Of a stretch of 15,561 nucleotides of DNA, positions 6,304 to 15,561 are shown one piece after another. The translations under genes were made by a program, and so were the position numbers. A model generated the notes under the pieces. The model did not search any database, had not been told where the DNA came from, and was given only the letters and a program-made list of their open reading frames with translations. This DNA comes from Candidatus Methanosuratincola petrocarbonis (ex Vanwonterghem et al. 2016) (lineage in GTDB: Archaea; Thermoproteota; Methanomethylicia; Methanomethylicales; Methanomethylicaceae): contig MAGV01000034.1 in assembly GCA_001717015.1 (NCBI GenBank), positions 1 through 15,561 on the forward strand, read 5' to 3'. The first letter of the stretch is position 1. Each line of letters begins with the position of its first letter.

Positions 6304-6807
6304 ATGATGGGTATGAAGCCGCTCGTCGTGTATTACTCGAGGACAGGGAACACCCGGATGGTGGCCGAGAAGATCGCTTCGCTCCTTGGGTGCGAATTGG
6401 CCGAGATAGTTGACCTAAAGAACAGGAAGGGCCTTTTCGGACTCTTGGGGGCAGGCTACTCAGCCTACACCAGGAAGCTGACCCAGATAAAGGCGCCAGA
6501 CCAGGACCTGTCGGCATATGATCTTATAGCCGTGGGGACCCCGATTTGGGCCGGGAACATAACCCCTGCCGTGAGGACTTACCTCACAAAGATTGTACCA
6601 GAGGTCGCACAGGCGAAGAAGTACGCCCTCTTCTACACCTCCTACTCAAGTGAGCAGCCGAAGGCAGTGAAGGACTTCTGCACGATCATAAAAGGCGAGC
6701 CCGTCGCCAGGCTCTCCGTATTGCACAAGGACATAAAGGCTGGCAAATTCGAGCCGCAGGTCCAGGCGTTTGTCGAGGCGCTGCGCTCCAGCGAAAAGGC
6801 TTCCTGA
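6304..6807 (+). CDS. Flavodoxin family protein
   Basis: Small FMN-binding electron carrier of the flavodoxin fold, about 167 residues from this start. The N-terminal FMN-phosphate loop is YSRTGNT (11-17) after a hydrophobic first strand. The second FMN loop is GTPIWAGN (78-85), where Trp82 would stack on the flavin. No other domain is present. Starts at GTG 6298 or at ATG 6304, 6307 or 6313 are all in frame; 6304 is preferred because the TATA box predicts a leaderless message starting there. It is a stand-alone gene between pyrF and tRNA-Asp. Whether it acts as an electron partner of a nearby enzyme cannot be told. A close alternative is a flavodoxin-like quinone or other FMN reductase. Confidence 0.85.
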   Translation: MMGMKPLVVYYSRTGNTRMVAEKIASLLGCELAEIVDLKNRKGLFGLLGAGYSAYTRKLTQIKAPDQDLSAYDLIAVGTPIWAGNITPAVRTYLTKIVPEVAQAKKYALFYTSYSSEQPKAVKDFCTIIKGEPVARLSVLHKDIKAGKFEPQVQAFVEALRSSEKAS

Positions 6808-6820
6808 TTGATCCCGTGCA

Positions 6821-6842
6821 ACGTGCCACGTCCCGAATTCGG
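6821..6842. repeat. Two adjacent palindromes after the flavodoxin gene
   Basis: ACGTGCCACGT (6821-6831, five-base arms about one C) is followed by CCGAATTCGG (6833-6842, perfect 10-base palindrome). They start 14 bases after the flavodoxin stop and precede T-rich tracts. They could form a 3' end structure or be a protein-binding site; nothing distinguishes the two. Confidence 0.3.
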
Positions 6843-6861
6843 AACTATGATGGGCATCCCA

Positions 6862-6881
6862 TTTTTCGCTCAACTGTTTTT
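6862..6881 (+). terminator. T-rich terminator after the flavodoxin gene
   Basis: Two T5 runs (6862-6866 and 6877-6881) lie about 55-75 bases after the flavodoxin stop. U-rich tracts terminate archaeal transcription, and the next gene on this side (tRNA-Asp) is on the opposite strand. Confidence 0.45.
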
Positions 6882-6925
6882 GGGGCTATCTTGCTGAGCT
6901 TCTATATCCTCCGGCTGTTCTCGAG

Positions 6926-6935
6926 AAAATGAAAA
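6926..6935 (-). terminator. T-run terminator of tRNA-Asp
   Basis: Read on the minus strand, two T4 runs follow the encoded CCA of tRNA-Asp within 13 bases. Short U-runs directly after the 3' end are typical of archaeal tRNA transcript ends. Confidence 0.5.
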
Positions 6936-6938
6936 GGC

Positions 6939-7048
6939 TGGCGCCCTGGCCGGGATTTGAACCCGGGTCACAGACTTTCTGTGGAAGCCTGTTCAAGGAG
7001 GCTATCCTCGACAGGCCTGTATACTGGGCCGAACTATACTACCAGGGC
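6939..7048 (-). tRNA. tRNA-Asp (anticodon GTC) with a 32-base intron, CCA encoded
   Basis: Minus strand. The acceptor GCCCTGG pairs with CCAGGGC, the discriminator is G and CCA is encoded at 6939-6941. The D stem is GTAT/GTAT (two G-U pairs). The anticodon stem is CAGGC/GTCTG and the loop after splicing is CTGTCGA, reading GUC. The T arm is CCGGG-TTCAAAT-CCCGG. The 5' exon is 7048-7009, the intron 7008-6977 and the 3' exon 6976-6942, giving a 75-base tRNA before CCA. The G73 discriminator and the UGAC variable loop agree with archaeal tRNA-Asp. The gene is divergent from the htrA-like gene and appears to share its promoter region. Confidence 0.93.
6977..7008 (-). other. tRNA-Asp intron at 37/38 with a canonical bulge-helix-bulge
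   Basis: Anticodon-loop bases CTGT (32-35) pair perfectly with the intron's ACAG. The bulges are CG|A at the 5' site and AA|A at the 3' site. Beyond them the intron forms GGA/TCC and GCC/GGC pairs. This is the full substrate structure for the archaeal tRNA splicing endonuclease, and it fixes both splice points. Confidence 0.88.
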
Positions 7049-7077
7049 AGCCCTTCCCCGATTCTTTTTTTAAGTGC

Positions 7078-7089
7078 AATATTAAAACC
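7078..7089. promoter_or_regulatory. Shared divergent TATA region between tRNA-Asp and the HtrA gene
   Basis: CAATATTAAAAC reads as a TATA-like box on both strands: ATATTAAA on the plus strand (start predicted near 7111, giving htrA a leader with GAGGG before its start) and TTTTAATAT on the minus strand (start predicted a few bases before tRNA-Asp). A second minus-strand A/T box at 7064-7074 (CTTAAAAAAAG) is closer to the tRNA. Confidence 0.45.
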
Positions 7090-7141
7090 TATCTCTTCTC
7101 CCTCTCAAAGCTTAATTGGAACCTGGTAAAGAGGGAATTTG

Positions 7142-8347
7142 GTGTTCGGCATGTCCGCCCCGAAGTTTGCCTCCGCGTCCAGGGCAAGCATAATTCCGCT
7201 CCTTCTCATAATCTTCGTCGCCGGCATGTACGCCGGTCTCATCTTCAATCGGGGTCCTGAGTTCTCTGTCAATGAGACCGCGCTAGTCCAGCGGATCGGG
7301 GCGCTGGAGTCCCAGGTGGCCGCCCTCCAGTCGCAGATCAACGAGATGCAGGCAAGGAACTTGACCGTGCAGAGCATAAACCAGGTGTACTTGTCGGTGA
7401 AGGACTCGATAGTCACCGTGAGCGGCATCATCCAATCCACCGACCTCTTCGGCAGGACCTCCTACACTTCGGTCATCGGGTCCGGGTTCGTCGTGAATCT
7501 CACAGGCGAGCCCCTCGTCATGACCAATTACCACGTCGTCAGCGGCGTGGTTAACGGATCCGTCACCTTCGTAGACGGAGAGGCATACCCGTTCGAGGTC
7601 ATCGGGCTGGACAAGTACAGCGACCTCGCGGTCCTCCGGGCTTCTGCCCCGGCAGAGAAGCTGGTCCCCTTGACGATCGCCTCTTCCTCAGGCCTGAGCG
7701 TCGGGGACCTGGTCATAGCGATAGGCAACCCGTACGGTCTCGAGAGCACCATGACCTCAGGCATTGTGAGCCAGCTCAACAGGGCGATCCAGACAGAGAC
7801 CGCGAGCAACTTCAGCATAGCGGGCGTAATCCAGATAACCGCCCCGATCAACCCTGGAAACTCCGGGGGGCCGCTCCTCGACTCCCAGGGGAGGGTGGTG
7901 GGGATAACCACGGCAATCATAACCGGATCCCAGAACGTCGGATTCGCCATACCGTCCGACACGATAATCCGGGAGTTCGCTAGCCTCGTCGAGACGGGCG
8001 GCTACGTCCACCCATATTTGGGGATAACAGGCTACTCCTTGAACTATGCCGCCTCGAGGGCAATGGGGCTCAACCAGAGCTGGGGGGTGCTCGTCCAGAC
8101 GGTAATCAGCGGGGGGCCTGCGGATCGCGCAGGCATCAGGGGAGGGAACCAGTCCGTGACAGTTGGGGGGGATTCGATCCGAGCCGGCGGAGATGTCATA
8201 CTCTACATCGACGGGGTGAAGATCAAGAGCATGGACGAGCTCTCCTCGTACCTTGTGACCCGATACCCTGGCCAGCGGATCACAATAACTGTCCTCCGGG
8301 ATGGGGCTGTCAGGGAGATCCCCGCCACTCTCGGGGCGAGGCCGTAG
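7142..8347 (+). CDS. Membrane-anchored trypsin-like serine protease, HtrA/DegP type, with one PDZ domain
   Basis: Likely extracytoplasmic quality-control protease of about 401 residues. A short basic N-terminus is followed by one hydrophobic segment (about 17-35, LLLIIFVAGMYAGLIF), best read as an uncleaved anchor. A heptad-like coiled coil (about 45-75) comes next, then the protease domain with His131 (TNYHVV), Asp161 (SDLAVL) and Ser241 (GNSGGP), the HtrA triad. The PDZ domain is at about 288-400, with YLGI near its start and GGPADRAGI (324-332). GTG 7142 is preferred: GAGGG (7131-7135) lies six bases upstream. TTG 7139 is too close and ATG 7151 somewhat far. It stands alone between two tRNA genes, and nothing in the sequence ties it to either or to the polymerase operon. 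Confidence 0.9.
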   Translation: MFGMSAPKFASASRASIIPLLLIIFVAGMYAGLIFNRGPEFSVNETALVQRIGALESQVAALQSQINEMQARNLTVQSINQVYLSVKDSIVTVSGIIQSTDLFGRTSYTSVIGSGFVVNLTGEPLVMTNYHVVSGVVNGSVTFVDGEAYPFEVIGLDKYSDLAVLRASAPAEKLVPLTIASSSGLSVGDLVIAIGNPYGLESTMTSGIVSQLNRAIQTETASNFSIAGVIQITAPINPGNSGGPLLDSQGRVVGITTAIITGSQNVGFAIPSDTIIREFASLVETGGYVHPYLGITGYSLNYAASRAMGLNQSWGVLVQTVISGGPADRAGIRGGNQSVTVGGDSIRAGGDVILYIDGVKIKSMDELSSYLVTRYPGQRITITVLRDGAVREIPATLGARP

Positions 8348-8401
8348 CACCTGAGAGCCTTGCGTGGGCGCGCCGTGGGTCGTCCTCAAAGCAAGACAAA
8401 A

Positions 8402-8410
8402 TTTTTAATA
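8402..8410 (+). promoter_or_regulatory. TATA box of tRNA-Tyr
   Basis: TTTTTAATA lies 26-34 bases upstream of the first base of the mature tRNA-Tyr, the standard archaeal distance for a transcript starting at or near the tRNA 5' end. The T5 at 8402-8406 may also end the htrA transcript. The 54 bases between the htrA stop and this box hold only a GGCGCGCC palindrome. Confidence 0.65.
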
Positions 8411-8435
8411 AAGGGTCCGGATATCTTTCTCCCAG

Positions 8436-8573
8436 CCCGCCCTAGCTCAGTGGTAGAGCGCCCGGCTGTAGACCGATGGTCGCGCGTGGGAAGTCGCCTT
8501 TGGCGGAAGATGTCCTCGCGCCAGCAGGGCAAGTACCGGGTGGTCGCTGGTTCAAATCCGGCGGGCGGGACCA
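8436..8573 (+). tRNA. tRNA-Tyr (anticodon GTA) with a 63-base intron, CCA encoded
   Basis: The acceptor CCCGCCC (8436-8442) pairs with GGGCGGG (8563-8569), the discriminator is A and CCA is at 8571-8573. The D arm is GCTC-AGTGGTA-GAGC, the anticodon stem CCCGG/CCGGG, the loop after splicing CTGTAGA (GUA) and the T arm GCTGG-TTCAAAT-CCGGC. The C1-G72 pair with A73 is the archaeal tRNA-Tyr identity set. The exons are 8436-8471 and 8535-8570, giving 72 bases before CCA. T4 at 8579-8582 may end the transcript. Confidence 0.94.
8472..8534 (+). other. tRNA-Tyr intron at 37/38, structured, with a relaxed bulge-helix-bulge
   Basis: The central helix would be CTGT (8466-8469) against GCAA (8529-8532): two Watson-Crick pairs, one U-G and one C-A mismatch next to the anticodon stem. 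The intron continues with CC/GG, TGG/CCA and CGCG/CGCG pairs (8481-8484 with 8517-8520), and holds an inner hairpin CGCC-TTT-GGCG (8495-8505). Splice points are set by comparison with the tRNA body and are less certain than for tRNA-Asp. Confidence 0.75.
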
Positions 8574-8605
8574 CCACCTTTTAGGCAGGGCACCGTATCG
8601 CACAC

Positions 8606-8639
8606 CAGCAAAAGCTTTATTAATTGCTTTGTTTTGCTG
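8606..8639. promoter_or_regulatory. Inverted repeat framing the rpoH operon TATA box
   Basis: CAGCAAAA (8606-8613) and TTTTGCTG (8632-8639) are perfect 8-base arms around an 18-base centre that contains the TATA-like TTTATTAA (8616-8623). A nested pair AAAGC (8611-8615) and GCTTT (8626-8630) shares the centre. Expected transcription start is near 8648. The symmetry around the promoter suggests an operator; alternatively, the two arms form a hairpin after tRNA-Tyr. Confidence 0.4.
8616..8623 (+). promoter_or_regulatory. TATA box of the rpoH-rpoB-rpoA1-rpoA2 operon
   Basis: TTTATTAA is the only good AT-rich box in the gap between tRNA-Tyr and rpoH. It predicts a start near 8648 and a leader of about 48 bases. 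A small hairpin CCCG-GTTT-CGGG (8648-8659) and the palindrome CTCTAGAG (8663-8670) fall at the start of this leader. Confidence 0.6.
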
Positions 8640-8695
8640 AAAGGTAGCCCGGTTTCGGGTGTCTCTAGAGTCACTCTGTTTTGTGGTGGTAGCGT

Positions 8696-8935
8696 TTGGG
8701 AAAGTTCGATCTTTTGAAACACGAGCTCGTGCCGCAGTTCCGAATCATGACAAAGGAAGAGATTGAGCAGCTTAGGAAGAATTTGGGCGTCAGGAAGGAA
8801 GACCTGCCGTGGATGCTGAAGAGCGACCCCGTGAGCAAGGCGATCGGGGCCAAGCCGGGGGACGTGGTAGAGATTATCCGAAAGAGCCCCGTGGCCGGGA
8901 AGTCAGTGGCTTATAGGTATGTTGTTCCAGGGTGA
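8696..8935 (+). CDS. rpoH: DNA-directed RNA polymerase subunit H (RpoH, Rpb5 C-terminal homologue)
   Basis: Small assembly and jaw subunit of archaeal RNA polymerase, matching the C-terminal domain of eukaryotic Rpb5. It has 79 residues, the usual archaeal size. Conserved elements are KHELVP near the N-terminus, LPWMLKSDPV (about 41-50), the signature AIGAKPGDVVEIIRKSP (about 53-69) and the terminal YRYVVPG. The TTG start is supported by GGTGGT (8685-8690) five bases upstream and by the conserved FDLLKHELVP directly after it. It is the first gene of the operon; rpoB begins 5 bases after its stop, and the Shine-Dalgarno of rpoB overlaps the end of this gene. Confidence 0.95.
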   Translation: MGKFDLLKHELVPQFRIMTKEEIEQLRKNLGVRKEDLPWMLKSDPVSKAIGAKPGDVVEIIRKSPVAGKSVAYRYVVPG

Positions 8936-8940
8936 TATTT

Positions 8941-11900
8941 TTGAGCGAGATCAGTATGGACGATAGATGGTCCCTGATAGAGGCTTTCTTCAGGGAAAAG
9001 GGTCTGGTCAGGCAGCACCTAGACTCGTATGATGACTTCGTGAGGACTAAGCTGCAGGAGGTTGTTGATGAGCAGGGAGTGATCGAGACTGATCTCCCTG
9101 GCTTCAAGATCAAGCTGGGCAAGATCACGGTGGGCAAACCGGCTATACACGAAGCTGATGGCTCCGAGAAGGAGATATTCCCGATGGAGGCCCGCCAGAG
9201 GAACCTCACATACTCGGCCTCCCTGCACCTCAAGGTGACGCCGATCGAGGACGGATTCGAGGACGAGGAGGTCTCAGTCTTCATCGGTAAGCTGCCGATC
9301 ATGGTCAAGTCTTCGTTCTGCACCCTCTCGCGGCTCTCCCCAGAGGAGCTGATCGCGAACGGGGAGGATCCCGCGGATCCAGGAGGATACTTCATAATTA
9401 ACGGATCCGAGAGGGTGGTGGTTATCCAGGAGGACCTGGCAGTCAACCGGATCCTCGTCGACGTGATGGAGGGCACATCTCCAGTCACCCATGTGGCAAA
9501 GGTCTTCTCGGCGACCTCAGGCTTCAGGGTGCCCGTCACGCTCGAGAGGATGAAGGACGCGACATTCCAGGTCTCCTTTCCGTCCATACCAGGGAGGATC
9601 TCGCTCGCAATACTGATGAAGGCTCTCGGAGCGTCCTCGGACAAGGAGATTGTCGAGTTCGTCTCGGGGGACCCTGCCGTCCAGCGGGCCATGATACCGA
9701 CCCTCGAGGGCGCAATCGAGATCAACACAGTTGAGGACGCGCTGGACTACATAGGCAACAGGATCGCGATAGGGCAGACCAAGGAGTACAGGATCGAGCG
9801 CGCGATGCAGGTCCTCGACAAGTACCTGCTCCCGCACCTAGGGCTCACCCCCGCAGACCGGAAGAAGAAGGCTCTGTACCTCGGACAGATGGCCGAGAAG
9901 CTGATCGAGCTATCCCTGGGGATGAGGTCGCCTGATGACAAGGACCACTATGCCAACAAGAGGCTAAAGCTCGCCGGGGATCTGCTCGCAGGCCTCTTCA
10001 GGGTCGCCTTCAAGAGCTTCTGCCGCGACATGAAGTACCAACTGGAGCGGGCGAAGAGCAGGAGCCGGAAGGTCTCGATCCAGACGCTCGTAAGGGCCGA
10101 CGTAATTACCGAGAGGTTGAGGCACGCTCTGGCTACCGGGAACTGGGTTGGAGGCAAGGCAGGTGTGAGCCAGCTCCTCGACAGGACCAACTACCTCTCG
10201 ACGATCGGCCACCTGAGGAGGATAATCTCGCCGCTGAGCAGGTCTCAGCCCCACTTCGAGGCACGCGACCTACACTCGACCCAATGGGGAAGGCTCTGCC
10301 CGAGCGAGACCCCTGAGGGGCCGAACTGCGGGCTGGTCAAGAACCTAGCGCTGATGGCATTCATATCCGTTGGCATTGACGAGCGCCCGGTAGAGGAGCT
10401 CCTGTACGAGCTCAACACCGAGCCCGTGGAGAATGCCCGGAAGCAAGGGATCGCAGGGGCAAAGGTAATTCTTAATGGCAGGCTGATCGGGATTCACCAG
10501 AAGCCCGAGCTCCTCGTCGCTGACTTGAGGAGGCTCAGGCGGAGGGGCAAGCTCCACCACGAGGTGAATGTGGCTCACTACAAGTACGGGAGCATCAACG
10601 AGGTCTATGTCAACTGCGACGCGGGCAGGGTCAGGCGCCCGCTCCTCATTGTTGACAACGGCATCCCGCGCCTGACAATGGAGCACGTCCAGAAGCTGGT
10701 CTCTGGCGAGTGGACCTGGAACGACCTGATCACCCAGGGCATTGTCGAGTACCTCGACGCCGAAGAGGAGGAGAATTCCTACATCGCCCTCGACTCGAAG
10801 CACCTGGACAGGGAACGTACCCACATGGAGATCGTCCCGTCCACGATCTTGGGGATCAGCGCCTCGATGATACCTTATCTCGAGGCTAACCAGTCCCCCA
10901 GGAACACCTACGGATCGGCGATGGTCAAGCAGTCGCTGGGCTTCTACACCGCAAACTTCTCCAAGCGGCTAGACACGAGGGGCCACCTTCTCCACTACCC
11001 GCAGAAGCCGCTGGTCAACACCCGGCCGGCAAAGATGCTGGCTCTGGACAGGCGCCCCGCGGGCCAGAACTTTGTGGTCGCGATACTCTCCTATTCTGGC
11101 TATAACATAGAGGACGCCCTGATAATGAACAAGTCATCGGTCGAGAGGGGCCTCGGCAGGTCTTCGTTCTTCAGGTGCTACGAGACCGAGGAGAGGAGGT
11201 ACCCAGGGGGCCAAGAGGACAAGGTAGAGATCCCGAACCCGGACGTGAGGGGGTACAGGACTGCCGAGTCCTACAGGTTCCTCGGGGACGACGGCATAAT
11301 CGAGCCTGAGTCTACGATAAGCGGCGGCGACGTCCTGATAGGAAAGACAAGCCCGCCAAGGTTCCTCGAGGAGTACAGGGAGTTCGAGACGACGGGCCCC
11401 ATGAGGAGGGAGACCTCCGTCTCCATGAGGGCCGGCGAGGATGGAGTCGTAGACCTCGTCATCGTGACAGAGACATCCGACGGCAACAAGCTGATCAAGA
11501 TCAGGGTCAGGAATGAGCGTGTACCTGAGCTGGGCGACAAGTTCGCGTCCAGGCACGGGCAGAAGGGCGTCGTGGGGATGCTGGTCCCCCAGCACGACAT
11601 GCCGTACACCGAGGACGGCGTAGTCCCGGACCTGATCATCAACCCGCACGCAATCCCGTCGCGAATGACCTTGGGGCAGCTGCTGGAGGTGCTCGGAGGC
11701 AAGGCCTCAGCGGTCTCGGGGGAGCAGATTGACGGCACTGCATTCTGCGGGACGGAAGAGCGCTACATGAGGGAGCTGCTTAGGAAGAGTGGATTCAAAT
11801 CCACAGGCAAAGAGATAATGTACGACGGCCGGACCGGAAGGGTGCTGGAGGCAGAGGTGTTCATCGGCATCGCCTATTACCTGAAGCTCCACCACATGGT

Positions 11901-12270
11901 TGCAGACAAGATGCACGCACGCGCGAGGGGACCGGTACAGATACTCACAAGGCAGCCCACAGAGGGCAGGGCCAGAGAGGGAGGCCTCAGGTTCGGGGAG
12001 ATGGAACGCGACTGCCTCATAGGCCACGGCGCAGCCATGCTCTTGAAGGAGAGGCTCCTCGACGAGTCTGATAGAAGCTCGGTGCATATCTGCGAGGACT
12101 GCGGACTCATAGCCTACTACGACAGGGTAAAGGACAGGTACGTCTGCCCAGTCTGCGGCGATAAGGCGAAGACGACCACAGTGGTCATGTCGTACGCCTT
12201 CAAGCTGCTGCTGCAGGAGCTTATGAGCCTCGGGATAGCCCCAAGGCTTAAGCTGGAGGAGAGGGTCTGA
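8941..12270 (+). CDS. rpoB: DNA-directed RNA polymerase subunit B (RpoB, unsplit)
   Basis: Second-largest catalytic subunit, 1109 residues from TTG 8941. The B'' and B' halves, separate genes in many Euryarchaeota, are one chain. Landmarks are [14 protein letters not shown] (20-33), [15 protein letters not shown] (450-464), [14 protein letters not shown] (720-733), the active-site [12 protein letters not shown] (865-876) and [19 protein letters not shown] (892-910). A C-terminal clamp zinc site is formed by Cys1051, Cys1054, Cys1069 and Cys1072. TTG 8941 is chosen because GGTGAT (8931-8936) lies four bases upstream; GTG 8932 (overlapping the rpoH stop) and ATG 8956 are the alternatives. The gap to rpoA1 is two bases. 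No insertions or missing motifs were noticed. Confidence 0.97.
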   Translation: MSEISMDDRWSLIEAFFREKGLVRQHLDSYDDFVRTKLQEVVDEQGVIETDLPGFKIKLGKITVGKPAIHEADGSEKEIFPMEARQRNLTYSASLHLKVTPIEDGFEDEEVSVFIGKLPIMVKSSFCTLSRLSPEELIANGEDPADPGGYFIINGSERVVVIQEDLAVNRILVDVMEGTSPVTHVAKVFSATSGFRVPVTLERMKDATFQVSFPSIPGRISLAILMKALGASSDKEIVEFVSGDPAVQRAMIPTLEGAIEINTVEDALDYIGNRIAIGQTKEYRIERAMQVLDKYLLPHLGLTPADRKKKALYLGQMAEKLIELSLGMRSPDDKDHYANKRLKLAGDLLAGLFRVAFKSFCRDMKYQLERAKSRSRKVSIQTLVRADVITERLRHALATGNWVGGKAGVSQLLDRTNYLSTIGHLRRIISPLSRSQPHFEARDLHSTQWGRLCPSETPEGPNCGLVKNLALMAFISVGIDERPVEELLYELNTEPVENARKQGIAGAKVILNGRLIGIHQKPELLVADLRRLRRRGKLHHEVNVAHYKYGSINEVYVNCDAGRVRRPLLIVDNGIPRLTMEHVQKLVSGEWTWNDLITQGIVEYLDAEEEENSYIALDSKHLDRERTHMEIVPSTILGISASMIPYLEANQSPRNTYGSAMVKQSLGFYTANFSKRLDTRGHLLHYPQKPLVNTRPAKMLALDRRPAGQNFVVAILSYSGYNIEDALIMNKSSVERGLGRSSFFRCYETEERRYPGGQEDKVEIPNPDVRGYRTAESYRFLGDDGIIEPESTISGGDVLIGKTSPPRFLEEYREFETTGPMRRETSVSMRAGEDGVVDLVIVTETSDGNKLIKIRVRNERVPELGDKFASRHGQKGVVGMLVPQHDMPYTEDGVVPDLIINPHAIPSRMTLGQLLEVLGGKASAVSGEQIDGTAFCGTEERYMRELLRKSGFKSTGKEIMYDGRTGRVLEAEVFIGIAYYLKLHHMVADKMHARARGPVQILTRQPTEGRAREGGLRFGEMERDCLIGHGAAMLLKERLLDESDRSSVHICEDCGLIAYYDRVKDRYVCPVCGDKAKTTTVVMSYAFKLLLQELMSLGIAPRLKLEERV

Positions 12271-12272
12271 GA

Positions 12273-15561
<3,289 letters not shown>

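Noticed and set aside
6942..7048. Reading the minus-strand tRNA as tRNA-Ser(CGA) with a long variable arm
   Set aside because: The anticodon stem cannot close without an intron, the D arm and the UGAC variable loop match tRNA-Asp, and a perfect bulge-helix-bulge supports Asp(GTC).
6929..7129. 66-codon plus-strand frame starting MKRLAPWPGFEPGSQT
   Set aside because: It is the translated complement of tRNA-Asp; peptides of the PGFEPG kind are a well-known false product of tRNA T arms.
8360..8584. Short frames on both strands over tRNA-Tyr
   Set aside because: They translate the tRNA and its intron; the tRNA structure explains the sequence fully.

Overview
This window is a GC-rich piece of an archaeal chromosome. 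The evidence is protein-based: an archaeal RNA polymerase operon (rpoH-rpoB-rpoA1-rpoA2), a zinc-binding PyrI paired with PyrB, and two tRNA genes with introns at position 37/38 and encoded CCA ends. Promoters are TATA-box type, and Shine-Dalgarno sequences match the archaeal 16S 3' end (GGTGAT, GGAGGT). RpoB is one unsplit chain, unlike in most methanogenic and halophilic Euryarchaeota. RpoA is split into A' and A'', unlike in Nitrososphaeria (Thaumarchaeota). This points to another TACK-type lineage, for example Bathyarchaeia, Methanomethylicia (Verstraetearchaeota) or Korarchaeia; the exact group is an inference I cannot settle.

Layout. (1) 1-232: leader and promoter region with a TATA box and three short inverted repeats. 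(2) 233-4618: tightly packed operon pyrB-pyrI-pyrC-pyrDK, covering carbamoyl-aspartate formation through orotate. The dihydroorotate dehydrogenase catalytic subunit (PyrD, type 1B) and its flavin/iron-sulfur electron-transfer subunit (PyrK) are one continuous polypeptide. (3) 4619-4750: promoter region with two copies of a TGCAT...ATGCA inverted repeat around a TATA box. (4) 4751-6120: pyrE-pyrF, overlapping by 4 bases, which complete UMP synthesis. (5) 6304-6807: a flavodoxin gene, probably leaderless. (6) 6939-7048 (minus strand): intron-containing tRNA-Asp(GTC), divergent from (7) 7142-8347: a membrane-anchored HtrA/DegP-type serine protease with one PDZ domain. (8) 8436-8573: tRNA-Tyr(GTA) with a 63-base structured intron. 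(9) 8696-15561: rpoH, rpoB, rpoA1 and the first 210 codons of rpoA2, which runs off the window.

Together, regions 2-4 encode every step of UMP synthesis from carbamoyl phosphate and aspartate; carbamoyl-phosphate synthase is not here. The RNAP operon is co-linear, with gaps of 1 to 5 bases and a Shine-Dalgarno before each gene.

The most unusual observations are the PyrD-PyrK gene fusion, a roughly 80-residue lysine/alanine/proline-rich tail on RpoA'' that has no alternative downstream start, an altered spacing of the catalytic Asp-Lys-Asp motif in PyrF, and paired inverted repeats at the pyrE and rpoH promoters that look like operators. No mobile element, CRISPR array or frameshift was seen, and no wholly unknown gene system is evident.
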